64,000 nt of DNA from Geomonas agri (lineage in GTDB: Bacteria > Desulfobacterota > Desulfuromonadia > Geobacterales > Geobacteraceae), in contig NZ_JAINZO010000001.1 of NCBI RefSeq assembly GCF_020179605.1, forward strand, positions 1 to 64,000, in the 5' to 3' direction. Positions within the stretch are counted from its first letter, which is position 1. Each line of letters starts with the position of its first letter. Positions 18,225 through 26,968 of this stretch are shown one piece after another. Below the pieces are notes generated by a model that saw nothing but the letters and a program-made list of their open reading frames with translations, had not been told where the DNA came from and made no database searches. The position numbers and the translations under genes are program-made.

Positions 18225-20194
18225 ACACGTTGAAGAACTTGCGGGTCGGGACTATGGCACTGGTCATGCTGCTTGTCTGTGGCGGCATGCTCCCTTGGGT
18301 CGCGTCCGACAGCTATGCCGCCAAAAAAATGGCCAGCAAGGATTGTCTGGACTGCCACACGAAATTCGAAGCCAAGTACTTTTCCATGAAGAACCTCCAT
18401 ACGATCGTCAAGGAGAAAAAGTGTGAAGGGTGCCATCTCCGCCATGGTCGAGTGCCCAAACTGCTGCTCAAGAAGGATGGCAATCAGATCTGTCTGGACT
18501 GCCATGCCCCGGCCAAGGTGGGGCTGAACCGGAAATTCGTCCATGTGCCGCTCAAGTCGGGTAAATGTTCGGGATGCCACAACCCCCATGGCTCGCAGGC
18601 ACCCGCCATGCTTATGGCAGAGGGAAATGACGTCTGCTACAGCTGTCATAAAAAGCAAGCCTTCGAGAAGAAATTTGTCCATGAGGTGTTGCGCAAGGGG
18701 GGGTGCAAGACTTGTCACAGCGCCCACAGCTCGGACGAACGTTATTTGCTGACCAAGGCTGAACCGGCCCTCTGCCTGGGCTGCCACGACAAGTCGTCCA
18801 GTGCGTTCACGAAGGCCCACGGTGGCTACCCGGTGGAAGGCAAGGTCTGCACCGGCTGCCATAACCCACATACCTCGAACCAGCCGAAACTGCTCAAGCA
18901 GAGTGTTCACAACCCCGTTGCCACACAAGGGTGCGACGGGTGTCATGCCGCGGCAAACTCGGCGGCACCCTTTAGTGTGACCCAGAAGGGATCGGCGCTT
19001 TGCCTGCAGTGCCATGAAATGCCCGCGCTCACAGCGGGCGGAACCGTCCAGCACGCCCCCTTCAAGAGCGGTGAATGTCTAAGTTGCCATAATCCCCATA
19101 CCTCCGAGTATGCCAAACTGATGTCCCAGGACGGCAATAAGCTCTGCTACGGATGTCATAAGGCCAAGGCCGAGACGATGGCCTACAAGCACGCACCGAT
19201 GGGGGATGCCAAGGGCTGTCTGTCGTGCCACAGGCCGCATGCCGCCGCTTTCAAGGGCCTGGTCAACAAGAAGGGCGCTGATCTGTGCAATGAGTGCCAT
19301 GCCAATACCAAGGACGCTTTAAAGAGCAAAACGGTTCACGAACCCTTCAAGGGGGGCGATTGCCAGTCGTGCCACAACCCGCACGGCTCCAATTTCACTG
19401 CCATGGCGGTGGACCGCGTAGACAAACTCTGCTATTCCTGCCACTCGGATTCGGAAACTAATTTTAAAAAGACCTACACTCACAAGCCGGTTGTTGGCGG
19501 CGAATGCCTTTCCTGCCATAAGGGGCACGCCAGCGCTGAGGCAAAGCTTCTTAAGGCCGCCGGCCCGAAACTCTGCAGCACCTGCCATGAGAAGATGATG
19601 ACGGCCGAAACCGGCGGCACCAACCATGATCCGTTCAAGGGGGGCGAGTGCATGACCTGCCATGACGCCCACGCCAGCAATGCCGCCGGGATGCTGGTAA
19701 AACCGCAGGTCCAGGTATGCGCCGGCTGCCACGAGCCCTACAAGGGGCTTAAGGAGGCGGTGTCCACGCATAAGCCATTCACCGAGGGGAACTGTTCCAT
19801 GTGTCACAACCCTCACAAGGCCAAATTGAAAAACCTGCTGGTAACCCAGGGGCCCGGCCTATGCTACACCTGTCACAAGGATATTGAGGCCAAGATGACC
19901 AAGGAGAAGCCGCACAACCCGGCACAGCAGGACTGTCTGAACTGCCACAAGCCGCATTATGCTGGGAACGCCAAACTGTTGGCATCGAAAGTGGGTGCAA
20001 CGTGCGACCAGTGCCATGATGCCTCTAAAGCACCTTTTGTTAAGGCGCACATCGGTATTGAGGCATCCGTGATGAACTGCATGGACTGTCACGACCCCCA
20101 TGCGTCCAAGGATCCGAAGTTTTTCAAGAGCTCGGTCCATGCACCCTTTGCGTCGCGCGCTTGCGAAGAGTGTCATATCGTTCCCAAGCCGTGA
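18221..20194 (+). CDS. 26-heme periplasmic/outer-membrane cytochrome c
   Basis: 657 residues with a signal peptide of about 33 residues. I count 26 CXXCH motifs, from CLDCH near residue 42 to a terminal CEECH, spaced at about 25 residues and mostly as alternating CxxCHNPH and CYxCH pairs (doubled-CXXCH pattern). That makes it one of the most heme-dense proteins here and, from memory, like the 26-heme cytochrome encoded near omcS in G. sulfurreducens. The regular spacing predicts an extended heme wire suited to spanning the periplasm. No lipobox is seen. It is translationally coupled to the isomerase gene and followed after 15 bp by the 16-heme gene. Confidence 0.92.
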   Translation: MNTLKNLRVGTMALVMLLVCGGMLPWVASDSYAAKKMASKDCLDCHTKFEAKYFSMKNLHTIVKEKKCEGCHLRHGRVPKLLLKKDGNQICLDCHAPAKVGLNRKFVHVPLKSGKCSGCHNPHGSQAPAMLMAEGNDVCYSCHKKQAFEKKFVHEVLRKGGCKTCHSAHSSDERYLLTKAEPALCLGCHDKSSSAFTKAHGGYPVEGKVCTGCHNPHTSNQPKLLKQSVHNPVATQGCDGCHAAANSAAPFSVTQKGSALCLQCHEMPALTAGGTVQHAPFKSGECLSCHNPHTSEYAKLMSQDGNKLCYGCHKAKAETMAYKHAPMGDAKGCLSCHRPHAAAFKGLVNKKGADLCNECHANTKDALKSKTVHEPFKGGDCQSCHNPHGSNFTAMAVDRVDKLCYSCHSDSETNFKKTYTHKPVVGGECLSCHKGHASAEAKLLKAAGPKLCSTCHEKMMTAETGGTNHDPFKGGECMTCHDAHASNAAGMLVKPQVQVCAGCHEPYKGLKEAVSTHKPFTEGNCSMCHNPHKAKLKNLLVTQGPGLCYTCHKDIEAKMTKEKPHNPAQQDCLNCHKPHYAGNAKLLASKVGATCDQCHDASKAPFVKAHIGIEASVMNCMDCHDPHASKDPKFFKSSVHAPFASRACEECHIVPKP

Positions 20195-20209
20195 TAAGGA
20201 GATAGATAC

Positions 20210-21484
20210 ATGAGAGTGTGGAGCGTTACGTTATTGCTGGCAATCATGGTGCTGACCGTTTGGGACCATTGCCTGGCGGCCGGCACCGATCAGCAGTTCA
20301 AGCTTAAGCCGGGGGCACGGGGCATCCTTTGCCTGAACTGCCATAACAATTTCAAGGAGAAGATGGCCCGGAAGGTGATTCATACACCGCTCAAAAAGAA
20401 TGAGTGCAACGGCTGCCACAACCCCCATACGTCCTCCCACGGCAAGATGCTGGCTGCCGATACCAAGAAGGTCTGCTCGCTCTGCCATGCGTCCATGATT
20501 CCCGCCAAGGCGCGCAGCGTCCACAAGGTGGTGGCCGATGGCGGCTGCATGAAGTGCCATGACCCACATTCATCGGACAACAAGGACAACCTGCTCATGG
20601 CAGGCAAGACCCTCTGCTTCAGCTGCCACAAGACCCTTGGCGAGAGTCTCGCCAAGGTCAAATACCGGCATGCCCCCGTGGAGAGCAACTGCCTTACCTG
20701 TCACCAGGCCCACGCTTCAGAGAATGGGCTGTTCCTGCTCAAAAACGATATCACCCCTCTCTGTTTGGGATGCCACAAGAGCGATAAACCGCTGTTCATC
20801 AAAAAGCACATGAATTACCCTGTCAGCAAGTCACGCTGCACCGGCTGCCACAATCCTCACGGTTCCGACAGTCCGGGCCTGCTCCACAAGAGCGTCCATT
20901 CACCGGTCGCCAAACGCATGTGCAACCAGTGTCACATGGATGCCACCTCACCTAACCCTCTCATGGTTAAATCCGAAGGGATCGGGCTCTGCCGCGGGTG
21001 CCACAACGACATGGTCAATAAGACGTTCGACAAGAATCGAGTGCATTGGCCTGTGCTGAGCAAGGGGGGCTGCCTTGCTTGCCATAATCCTCATGCATCT
21101 GAGGCCAAAGGGCTGCTGCGCGAGCCGATGGCGCAACTGTGCTACAAGTGCCATGGTGACACCATGAAGCGCCAGCAGAAGAACACCTCCAAACATGAAC
21201 CGGTTGCTGAAGGTCGCTGCAATGAGTGCCACGATCCGCATTCATCGAATTCCCTCTTCCTGACCAAAAAGGACTACCGCTACGATCTCTGCCTCGACTG
21301 CCATGACTGGGGCCGCCATTCAGCCCACCCGATCGGTGAGAAGTCGGTCGATCCGCGGAACAAAAACCTTACATTGGGTTGCGTTTCGTGTCATCGCTCC
21401 CACGGGACAGAAAACAAGAAGATGTTCTTTTATCCGACAACTACAGAAGTATGTGTCCAGTGCCATGAGAAGCTCGCGAGGTGA
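20210..21484 (+). CDS. 16-heme cytochrome c
   Basis: 424 residues with a signal peptide ending CLAA. Sixteen CXXCH sites run from CLNCH near residue 41 to CVQCH near 418, with the same doubled-CXXCH spacing and CHNPH signatures as the 26-heme protein, so the two probably arose by duplication and repeat loss. A TAAGGAGATAG site precedes the ATG. It should be periplasmic or outer-membrane associated and could relay electrons between the inner-membrane quinol oxidases and the surface filament. That placement is inferred from the cluster. Confidence 0.92.
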   Translation: MRVWSVTLLLAIMVLTVWDHCLAAGTDQQFKLKPGARGILCLNCHNNFKEKMARKVIHTPLKKNECNGCHNPHTSSHGKMLAADTKKVCSLCHASMIPAKARSVHKVVADGGCMKCHDPHSSDNKDNLLMAGKTLCFSCHKTLGESLAKVKYRHAPVESNCLTCHQAHASENGLFLLKNDITPLCLGCHKSDKPLFIKKHMNYPVSKSRCTGCHNPHGSDSPGLLHKSVHSPVAKRMCNQCHMDATSPNPLMVKSEGIGLCRGCHNDMVNKTFDKNRVHWPVLSKGGCLACHNPHASEAKGLLREPMAQLCYKCHGDTMKRQQKNTSKHEPVAEGRCNECHDPHSSNSLFLTKKDYRYDLCLDCHDWGRHSAHPIGEKSVDPRNKNLTLGCVSCHRSHGTENKKMFFYPTTTEVCVQCHEKLAR

Positions 21485-21489
21485 TAATG

Positions 21490-22389
21490 ATGATCCGTAC
21501 TTTGTGCATACTTGCTTTTCTGCTGGTGACCGTCGGCGCATATACCGCCCAGGCTGCCACTACCGTGAAATTCAGACCGCTGGCGGTAACGAGCCAGGAT
21601 GCCAATAACGCGCCGCTGAAGGCCCCCGAAGGGGTTGCCTGCAGCCAGACCTCGGTGCTGGTGTCCGACACAGGAAATGGCCGACTGGTCCGCTACAGTC
21701 TGGTTAACGACGACCTCAAAAATGGGGTCGAGATCAAGCTCCCCCAGTTGACCTATCCGCTTCGGGCAAAATTCACCCCCAAGGGTGAAGCTCTGGTGCT
21801 GGATGGCAAGAGCCGCAAGATAGCCCGAGTGGCGGCCGACAACACGTTTGTCGCCTACCTCGACCCCCAGAATGTTCCCGGGCCTGCAGGGACCGTGACG
21901 CGAAGCCTGGCGGTCGACGCCAAGGGCAACATTTACCTGGTCGATATTCTAGGCGAACGCGTGCTGATACTCGATCCCGCCGGGCTCTTTATCCGTCAGG
22001 TACCGTTTCCTGCACATTACGGCTATATTTCCGACGTTGCTGTCGACCAGCAGGGCACGGTCCTCATTCTGGACAGCATGAAAGACCAAGTTTACCGGGC
22101 TGCTGCAAACGAGAACAGCTTCAAGGAAATGGGCAAGGACCTGCAGGACTACCTCTTCTTTGCCGTTTCAATCGATATCGACAGTCAGGGGCGCGTCTTT
22201 GTGCTGGATCAGAATGACAACGGTGTAGTCCTGCTGGGACCTGACGGTTCGTTTCTTGGCCGTTATCTAAACTTCGGCTGGAAGCCCGGTCAGGTGTTCT
22301 ATCCCGCCCAAGAATGCCTAGCCGGAAATGATATTTTAGTTATCGCAGACCGCGACAACAGCCGTATTCAAATGTTCAAGCTGCAATAG
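21490..22389 (+). CDS. Secreted NHL-repeat beta-propeller protein
   Basis: About 299 residues with a signal peptide ending AQAA. The rest is a six-bladed NHL-type propeller: PEGVACSQTSVLVSDTGNGRLV, RSLAVDAKGNIYLVDILGERVLIL, DVAVDQQGTVLILDS and ADRDNSRIQMFKLQ at the end. It starts directly after the stop of the 16-heme gene using its AGGTGA as the ribosome site, so it belongs to the same transcript; ATG 21487 or 21490 are both possible. NHL propellers mediate protein contacts. This is the second propeller of the cluster. Confidence 0.85.
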   Translation: MIRTLCILAFLLVTVGAYTAQAATTVKFRPLAVTSQDANNAPLKAPEGVACSQTSVLVSDTGNGRLVRYSLVNDDLKNGVEIKLPQLTYPLRAKFTPKGEALVLDGKSRKIARVAADNTFVAYLDPQNVPGPAGTVTRSLAVDAKGNIYLVDILGERVLILDPAGLFIRQVPFPAHYGYISDVAVDQQGTVLILDSMKDQVYRAAANENSFKEMGKDLQDYLFFAVSIDIDSQGRVFVLDQNDNGVVLLGPDGSFLGRYLNFGWKPGQVFYPAQECLAGNDILVIADRDNSRIQMFKLQ

Positions 22390-22403
22390 AGGCACCATCG
22401 GCA

Positions 22404-22452
22404 TCACACATCCTCCTCCTTTGGCGGACCCGGAGGGGGATGGGATGTGTGA
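22404..22452 (+). promoter_or_regulatory. Long stem-loop in the leader of the fifth OmcS homologue
   Basis: TCACACATCC at 22404-22413 pairs perfectly with GGATGTGTGA at 22443-22452, and the inner CCTCC/GGAGG tracts can extend the stem. There is no T tract. It lies 30 bp before the ATG at 22483 and may be an mRNA-processing or stability element separating this gene from the propeller gene. Confidence 0.55.
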
Positions 22453-22482
22453 CGCAGCGGTGAAAGTCGGGCAGGTGATTTT

Positions 22483-23820
22483 ATGGCTAGGAAACAGACT
22501 CTCATTCTTGTTTGTCTGTTCTCGGTGGTATCACCCCTTTCCTGGGCAGCGTGGTGTTTCGAGATGCCGACTTCTTCGTTCCCGAAAGGCTTTCACAACG
22601 GCGGCATCGCAAGCTGTGATGTGTGCCATGTCAAAAAGGTTCAGCCGATATTTAGCACTACATCCTCAGCGGCGGCAGTGGTGCCGGGTACGGAGTTGCA
22701 GCAAGGCTTGCTGAACGGCATGGATCCGAGTTCAATTTGTCTGCGCTGTCATTCCGCCCCGGTTGGGCAGCGGCAGCCTTTTGGGATCTTCATCGCCACC
22801 AGCAAGGAGGACCTGGCTGCAGGGCTATCGCCGGTGCAACTGACGCCGGCAGGCGATTTTGGCTGGCTGCTGAAAACATTCAAGTGGTCGTCCAAGGGCA
22901 ATAACGTCAACGACGAGAGCAGCCCCGGTGACAGCCACGGGCACAATATCGTGGCCCGCGATTACGGTTTCAACCCGGATATGACCAATGCCCTGGCCCC
23001 TGGCGGTACCTATCCGGCCGACAGGCTGTCCTGCAGCAGTTGTCATGACCCTCACGGCACCTATCGCCGGTCGGCAAACGGTAGCGTCAGCCTGAACGGC
23101 TTGCCGATAAAATCCTCCGGCTCGTACAGCACCAGCCCGAATCCGGACTCCGCTGGCACGGTGGGGACATATCGCATGCTGGCGGGCGCCGGGTACCAGC
23201 CTGCTGCGCTGAAGGGTGATTTTGCCTTCACTGCCGATCCTCCGGCAGCGCTTTCTCCTCCCGACTATAATCGGGCGGAAACAAGATTCGACACCCGGGT
23301 TGCCTATGGCAGTGGTATGTCGGAATGGTGCCGGAACTGCCATGTCACGACGCATAAGGATGCCCATCCCATGGGCAACACGGGACTGCTGACAACTGAG
23401 GTCATACGCATCTATAACGGTTATCGGGGCTCCGGGAGTACCACCGGTTCCAAGGACAGCGCCTTTAATTCACTTGTACCATACGAGATGGGCACCAGAG
23501 ACTATGACATCCTAAGTGTGATCGCGAACAGTAACGGATCTGATCGAAGCGGCCCCAAAAACGGGTCAACCGTTATGTGTCTTTCCTGCCACCGTGCGCA
23601 CGCTTCCGGTTGGGACCATATGACCCGTTGGAATGTGCGTAGCGGCATGATAGTTGATCAAGGTGCCTTTGTCGGCAGCGACAGCAAGTCAGCCATGTCA
23701 GTGGCTGCTGCCCAGGGGCGGCTCGCTGCCGAAACAGCTAGAGCCTATTATGACCGGACTTCGGATGCTTTTGTTTCCAAACAACGGTCCATGTGCAGCA
23801 AATGCCACGCAAAGGACTGA
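22483..23820 (+). CDS. OmcS-family hexaheme cytochrome, diverged
   Basis: 445 residues. A signal peptide ends near SWAA. Unlike its relatives it has an extra mature N-terminal stretch with a lone cysteine (WCFEMP) before FHNGG. Six heme sites: CDVCH, CLRCH, CSSCH, CRNCH, CLSCH, CSKCH. Landmarks GDFGWLLK, SHGHNIVA, GMSEWCRNCH and C-terminal CHAKD are conserved. It is in the same direction as the conduit genes but behind a structured leader, so its level may be set separately. The lone cysteine is not part of a heme motif and could form a disulfide. Confidence 0.9.
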   Translation: MARKQTLILVCLFSVVSPLSWAAWCFEMPTSSFPKGFHNGGIASCDVCHVKKVQPIFSTTSSAAAVVPGTELQQGLLNGMDPSSICLRCHSAPVGQRQPFGIFIATSKEDLAAGLSPVQLTPAGDFGWLLKTFKWSSKGNNVNDESSPGDSHGHNIVARDYGFNPDMTNALAPGGTYPADRLSCSSCHDPHGTYRRSANGSVSLNGLPIKSSGSYSTSPNPDSAGTVGTYRMLAGAGYQPAALKGDFAFTADPPAALSPPDYNRAETRFDTRVAYGSGMSEWCRNCHVTTHKDAHPMGNTGLLTTEVIRIYNGYRGSGSTTGSKDSAFNSLVPYEMGTRDYDILSVIANSNGSDRSGPKNGSTVMCLSCHRAHASGWDHMTRWNVRSGMIVDQGAFVGSDSKSAMSVAAAQGRLAAETARAYYDRTSDAFVSKQRSMCSKCHAKD

Positions 23821-23873
23821 CTCCTCCCGGTCCTGATACCTATGCGACGAGTTCGCCAATGAAAGGATATACA

Positions 23874-24230
23874 ATGAAATTTCTATCAAGTTTAATACGT
23901 AGCCTCACAAGGCAGAATGTACTGCAGGCCACGATAGTGATCATGCTGGTAGCACTAGCACTCGGCTGCAGTAAAAAACCGGACGTGGTCGGTACATGGG
24001 AAAACGTCAACGTCCAGGAACTCGTAGAGTTCAAGCCAGATAATTCCGGTGTTATTCAGGGGAAGAATCAGCCGGCCCTTGCGTTTGTTTGGAGAGAGAC
24101 GACACCGCATTCCTATAGTCTTGAAGTGGATTTCCAGGGGGATAAAAAGGGTCTGAAGGCTGTCGTTCAGGAAGAGACCTTAGTGCTGAAGAGTGAATCT
24201 GGAAAAGAAACCTATAGAAAGCGAAATTAA
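23874..24230 (+). CDS. Small lipoprotein of unknown function
   Basis: 118 residues from the ATG at 23874, which has an AAGGA site (part of an upstream in-frame ATGAAAGGA). The signal sequence ends in a lipobox (LALGC). The mature part is short and strand-rich (VVGTWENVN, LEVDFQG, EETLVLKSESGKETY), resembling small lipocalin-like or DUF-type domains in which TW marks a repeat start. No heme motif. It follows the OmcS homologue by about 50 bp and ends the cluster. Confidence 0.7.
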   Translation: MKFLSSLIRSLTRQNVLQATIVIMLVALALGCSKKPDVVGTWENVNVQELVEFKPDNSGVIQGKNQPALAFVWRETTPHSYSLEVDFQGDKKGLKAVVQEETLVLKSESGKETYRKRN

Positions 24231-24470
24231 AAGTAGGTTATGATTGCAGCATACATCTATTGATCATTTCAAGTATATGGCTGGGTGGAAAAGCCGAATT
24301 TCAGGGTTCTGTAACTAACGCATGACGGGGTTAGTGTTAATATTACCTATTTTATAGTGCTTATTTATAGTGCTTGTTCGTTATTGATGCTATTTAGTAA
24401 TTACTCTGAGCCAAGGTGAACGTATTGGAAAGTGGGAGCTCAGAGATTTCAACAGAGGAGGGAGCACAAC
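24231..24470. other. AT-rich intergenic region before the lipoprotein cytochromes
   Basis: About 240 bp containing two near-identical GTGCTTATTTATAGTGCTT-type short repeats (24356-24376). It probably contains the promoter of the two lipoprotein cytochromes, but I cannot place boxes with confidence. Confidence 0.4.
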
Positions 24471-25406
24471 ATGAACGCCAACCGCATTCATCTCCCCACT
24501 AGGCTTGCCCTTGGACTGATTGGCGCAGCATCGCTGATGATCATTGCCTCCTGTGGCGATTCGTCCACACCCGCACAGACTGCCGAATCCAACCAGCAGA
24601 CAGTCGTGGCCAAGGGCGCTGAGGTAAACACGCTTCCCAGTAAAGGCAAGGTGACGGCAGCTGTTGCCCCTGCAAAGGCTGTATTCGGCATGATCTGGAT
24701 CAACACGGCCGAGAATCGCGAATACATCTTCGACGGGGCTGACTGGGTGCCTCATGACCAATCCGTTGATGAGTTCTATGCGGCAAAGGCGCTAGAAACC
24801 AAAAACGCCGCCAAGACTGTGATGATGACTCAGGATGAAGTCTGCCTTGACGGCGACCCCGCCTGTACTCCGACCGGCGCCCATGGCGGTCATGGCAGCT
24901 ACGACTGCCAGGTTTGCCACAACGTCGGCGGGCAGGTTTCCTTCGCACGAACTGCTCCGAACAACCTCGCCTACGGCTCTGGATTAGGTATCCCTGCCTT
25001 CAGCGCAGCAACCAAGACCTGTTCGAACATCGCCTGCCACGCCATCCCTGTCGGCACTTTCAGCTTTTACACCATGGACGGTAGCGGTGACCTCTACCTC
25101 GAAACTGTGAGCTACGGCAGCGCTGCCCAGTCCACTCCTGCCTGGAATTCCACCGGTCCGGCTGGCTGCAGCGCCTGCCATGGCGATCCGCCTCGCAACG
25201 GTTCTACCGGCTCCAACGTGTGGCACAGCGGTTATCATGGTGGCCAAGGCCCGACCGGTGCCAGAAACCAGTGCCAGTTCTGCCATCCCGATGCCAGCAG
25301 TCCGAATAACGGTGTCGGCGATACGATTACCAATTCGTCACTGCACGCGAACGGTGTCGTCAACGTGCAGGCAAAATTCACGTCTGCCTGCTTTGGCTGC
25401 CATTGA
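24471..25406 (+). CDS. Pentaheme lipoprotein cytochrome with one CX4CH site, first copy
   Basis: 311 residues with a lipobox (IIASC). Residues about 20-110 contain a conserved region (VFGMIWINTAENREYIFDGADW) of unknown role. The rest carries CQVCH, CSNIACH, CSACH, CQFCH and a C-terminal CFGCH; the second is a CX4CH site. The CxxxxCH/CXXCH arrangement matches the Geobacter-expanded domain I know as GSu_C4xC__C2xCH. The start has a GAGGAGGGAG site. The neighbour at 25564 is a close paralogue. Probably an outer-membrane-attached electron carrier. Confidence 0.88.
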   Translation: MNANRIHLPTRLALGLIGAASLMIIASCGDSSTPAQTAESNQQTVVAKGAEVNTLPSKGKVTAAVAPAKAVFGMIWINTAENREYIFDGADWVPHDQSVDEFYAAKALETKNAAKTVMMTQDEVCLDGDPACTPTGAHGGHGSYDCQVCHNVGGQVSFARTAPNNLAYGSGLGIPAFSAATKTCSNIACHAIPVGTFSFYTMDGSGDLYLETVSYGSAAQSTPAWNSTGPAGCSACHGDPPRNGSTGSNVWHSGYHGGQGPTGARNQCQFCHPDASSPNNGVGDTITNSSLHANGVVNVQAKFTSACFGCH

Positions 25407-25563
25407 TTGTTTTCCAGCGAACAGGCGAGAGGGTGTTTTTTTTGAACACGCCACCGGCTGGGGGTAAACACACCGGGGGACGGGGATGCAGAGCCATTGG
25501 TCCCGCGTTCAGCAAACCTAACGGCCGGGTTACCTGATACTACCACAAGGAAGGGAACAAGCT

Positions 25564-26499
25564 ATGAACACCAACCGTTATTATCTTCCAGTCCGGCTTG
25601 GCTTTGTAGTGATCTGTGTGTTTTTGTTCATGGTCATTGCTTCATGCGGGAGCCAACCTGCGACCTCGCAGACTGCCCAATACAACCGGCAGACAGTCGT
25701 TGCGAAGGGGGCAGATATTAATGCGCTCCCTCGCACAGGCAAAGTGACATCAGCCGTTGCCCCCGCGAAAGCGGTGTTCGGCATGATCTGGGTCAATACG
25801 ATCGAGAATCGCGAATACATCTTCGACGGGGCTGACTGGGCTCCCCACGATCAGTCCGTTGATGCGTTCTATGCTGAAAAGGCAGCCAAAACGAAAAGCA
25901 CCCAGAAAACAGCACTGATTGCGACCAATTCCTGCGTAGACGGTGACCCTTACTGCACCCCTACCGGTGCCCATGGCGGTCATGCAACAGCCGGTTACAA
26001 CTGCAAGGTCTGCCATAGCGTAGCCGGGCGCCTTGCCTTCGCGAAGAACGGCCCCGCCTATGGCGCCGGATTGCCCGCACCGACCTTTGACGCGACTTTA
26101 AAGAGTTGTTCCAATGTTGCCTGCCACGCCGTCCCTCCCGGCACCTTCAGTTATTACAGCTACGATTGGGGTCTCGAACAAGTGGTCCTGACTACTGTGA
26201 ACTATTACGGCAGTGCTGGCAGGGCAACCCCCTCCTGGTATGCCACCGGAGCGGCCGGTTGCACCGCCTGCCACGACGATCCTCCGCGTAATGGCTCATC
26301 CGGATCCAATGTGTGGCACAGCGGCTATCATGGTGGTCAAGGCCCGACCGGGGCGTTGAACCAGTGTCAGTTGTGCCATCCTGATGCCAGCAGCCCGAAC
26401 AACGGCGTCGGCGACACTATTACCAATACGACCTTGCATGCAAACGGGACTGTCAACGTGTACGCTCCTTTCACATCAGCCTGTTTCGGTTGCCACTGA
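25564..26499 (+). CDS. Pentaheme lipoprotein cytochrome with one CX4CH site, second copy
   Basis: 311 residues, same length and layout as the gene upstream: lipobox (VIASC), the FGMIWVNTIENREYIFDGADW region, then CKVCH, CSNVACH, CTACH, CQLCH and C-terminal CFGCH. It is a tandem duplicate that has diverged mostly in the middle (about 130-230), where one short loop differs. An AAGGAAGGG site precedes the ATG. The conserved last 70 residues (GSNVWHSGYHGGQGPTGA and after) may be the partner-binding part. Confidence 0.88.
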   Translation: MNTNRYYLPVRLGFVVICVFLFMVIASCGSQPATSQTAQYNRQTVVAKGADINALPRTGKVTSAVAPAKAVFGMIWVNTIENREYIFDGADWAPHDQSVDAFYAEKAAKTKSTQKTALIATNSCVDGDPYCTPTGAHGGHATAGYNCKVCHSVAGRLAFAKNGPAYGAGLPAPTFDATLKSCSNVACHAVPPGTFSYYSYDWGLEQVVLTTVNYYGSAGRATPSWYATGAAGCTACHDDPPRNGSSGSNVWHSGYHGGQGPTGALNQCQLCHPDASSPNNGVGDTITNTTLHANGTVNVYAPFTSACFGCH

Positions 26500-26529
26500 T
26501 AGAATCAAAACTACGCGCGTTCCACCCGG

Positions 26530-26927
26530 ATGCCAGGAAACGCTAACTGGGGTATGCCTTTGCGCTTTCGCTTGCCCTGCACTTTGCGGTAACAGTGGCC
26601 TTCTTTGTCCCCAGTGGTACCCAAATAGCCAGGGACACTACAACTAATTTCAGCATGCAGGATGTCGCCCTTGTACCATCGATCTGTACGCCGCCAAAAA
26701 CGGCGGGTAAACCGATGCTGTCAGCGCAACCTCTGGTCATGACAGCACCTTTGCCTGCGGCATAGGAGAAAGTGCCTGCTCCAACCCAGGAGCCGGCATC
26801 CGGACAGACGCCCGCAGCCGCGGGCGGTTCCAACGGCGATCTGATGCCCACCTCTTTGGGGTTGGGAATGGCCTACGGCTGTTTCAACGGTCTGGCCGAC
26901 GGCAAGGCGCTGCGGGATGGTATGTAG
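26530..26927 (+). pseudogene. Possible relic of a TonB-like or other envelope gene
   Basis: Reading from ATG 26530 gives NANWG, and after a one-base shift the frame continues YAFALSLALHFAVTVAFF, which resembles the single membrane anchor of TonB-type energy transducers. The frame runs on through a Pro/Thr-rich segment, meets a TAG at about 26762, and continues open to 26927 with GLGMAYGCFNGLADGKALRDGM. One frameshift and one stop therefore break a roughly 130-codon frame. The TonB suggestion rests only on the N-terminus. Confidence 0.3.
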
Positions 26928-26968
26928 GAGGTGTCATTTCCCCAATTTTAATTCCGAGGTATTGATAC

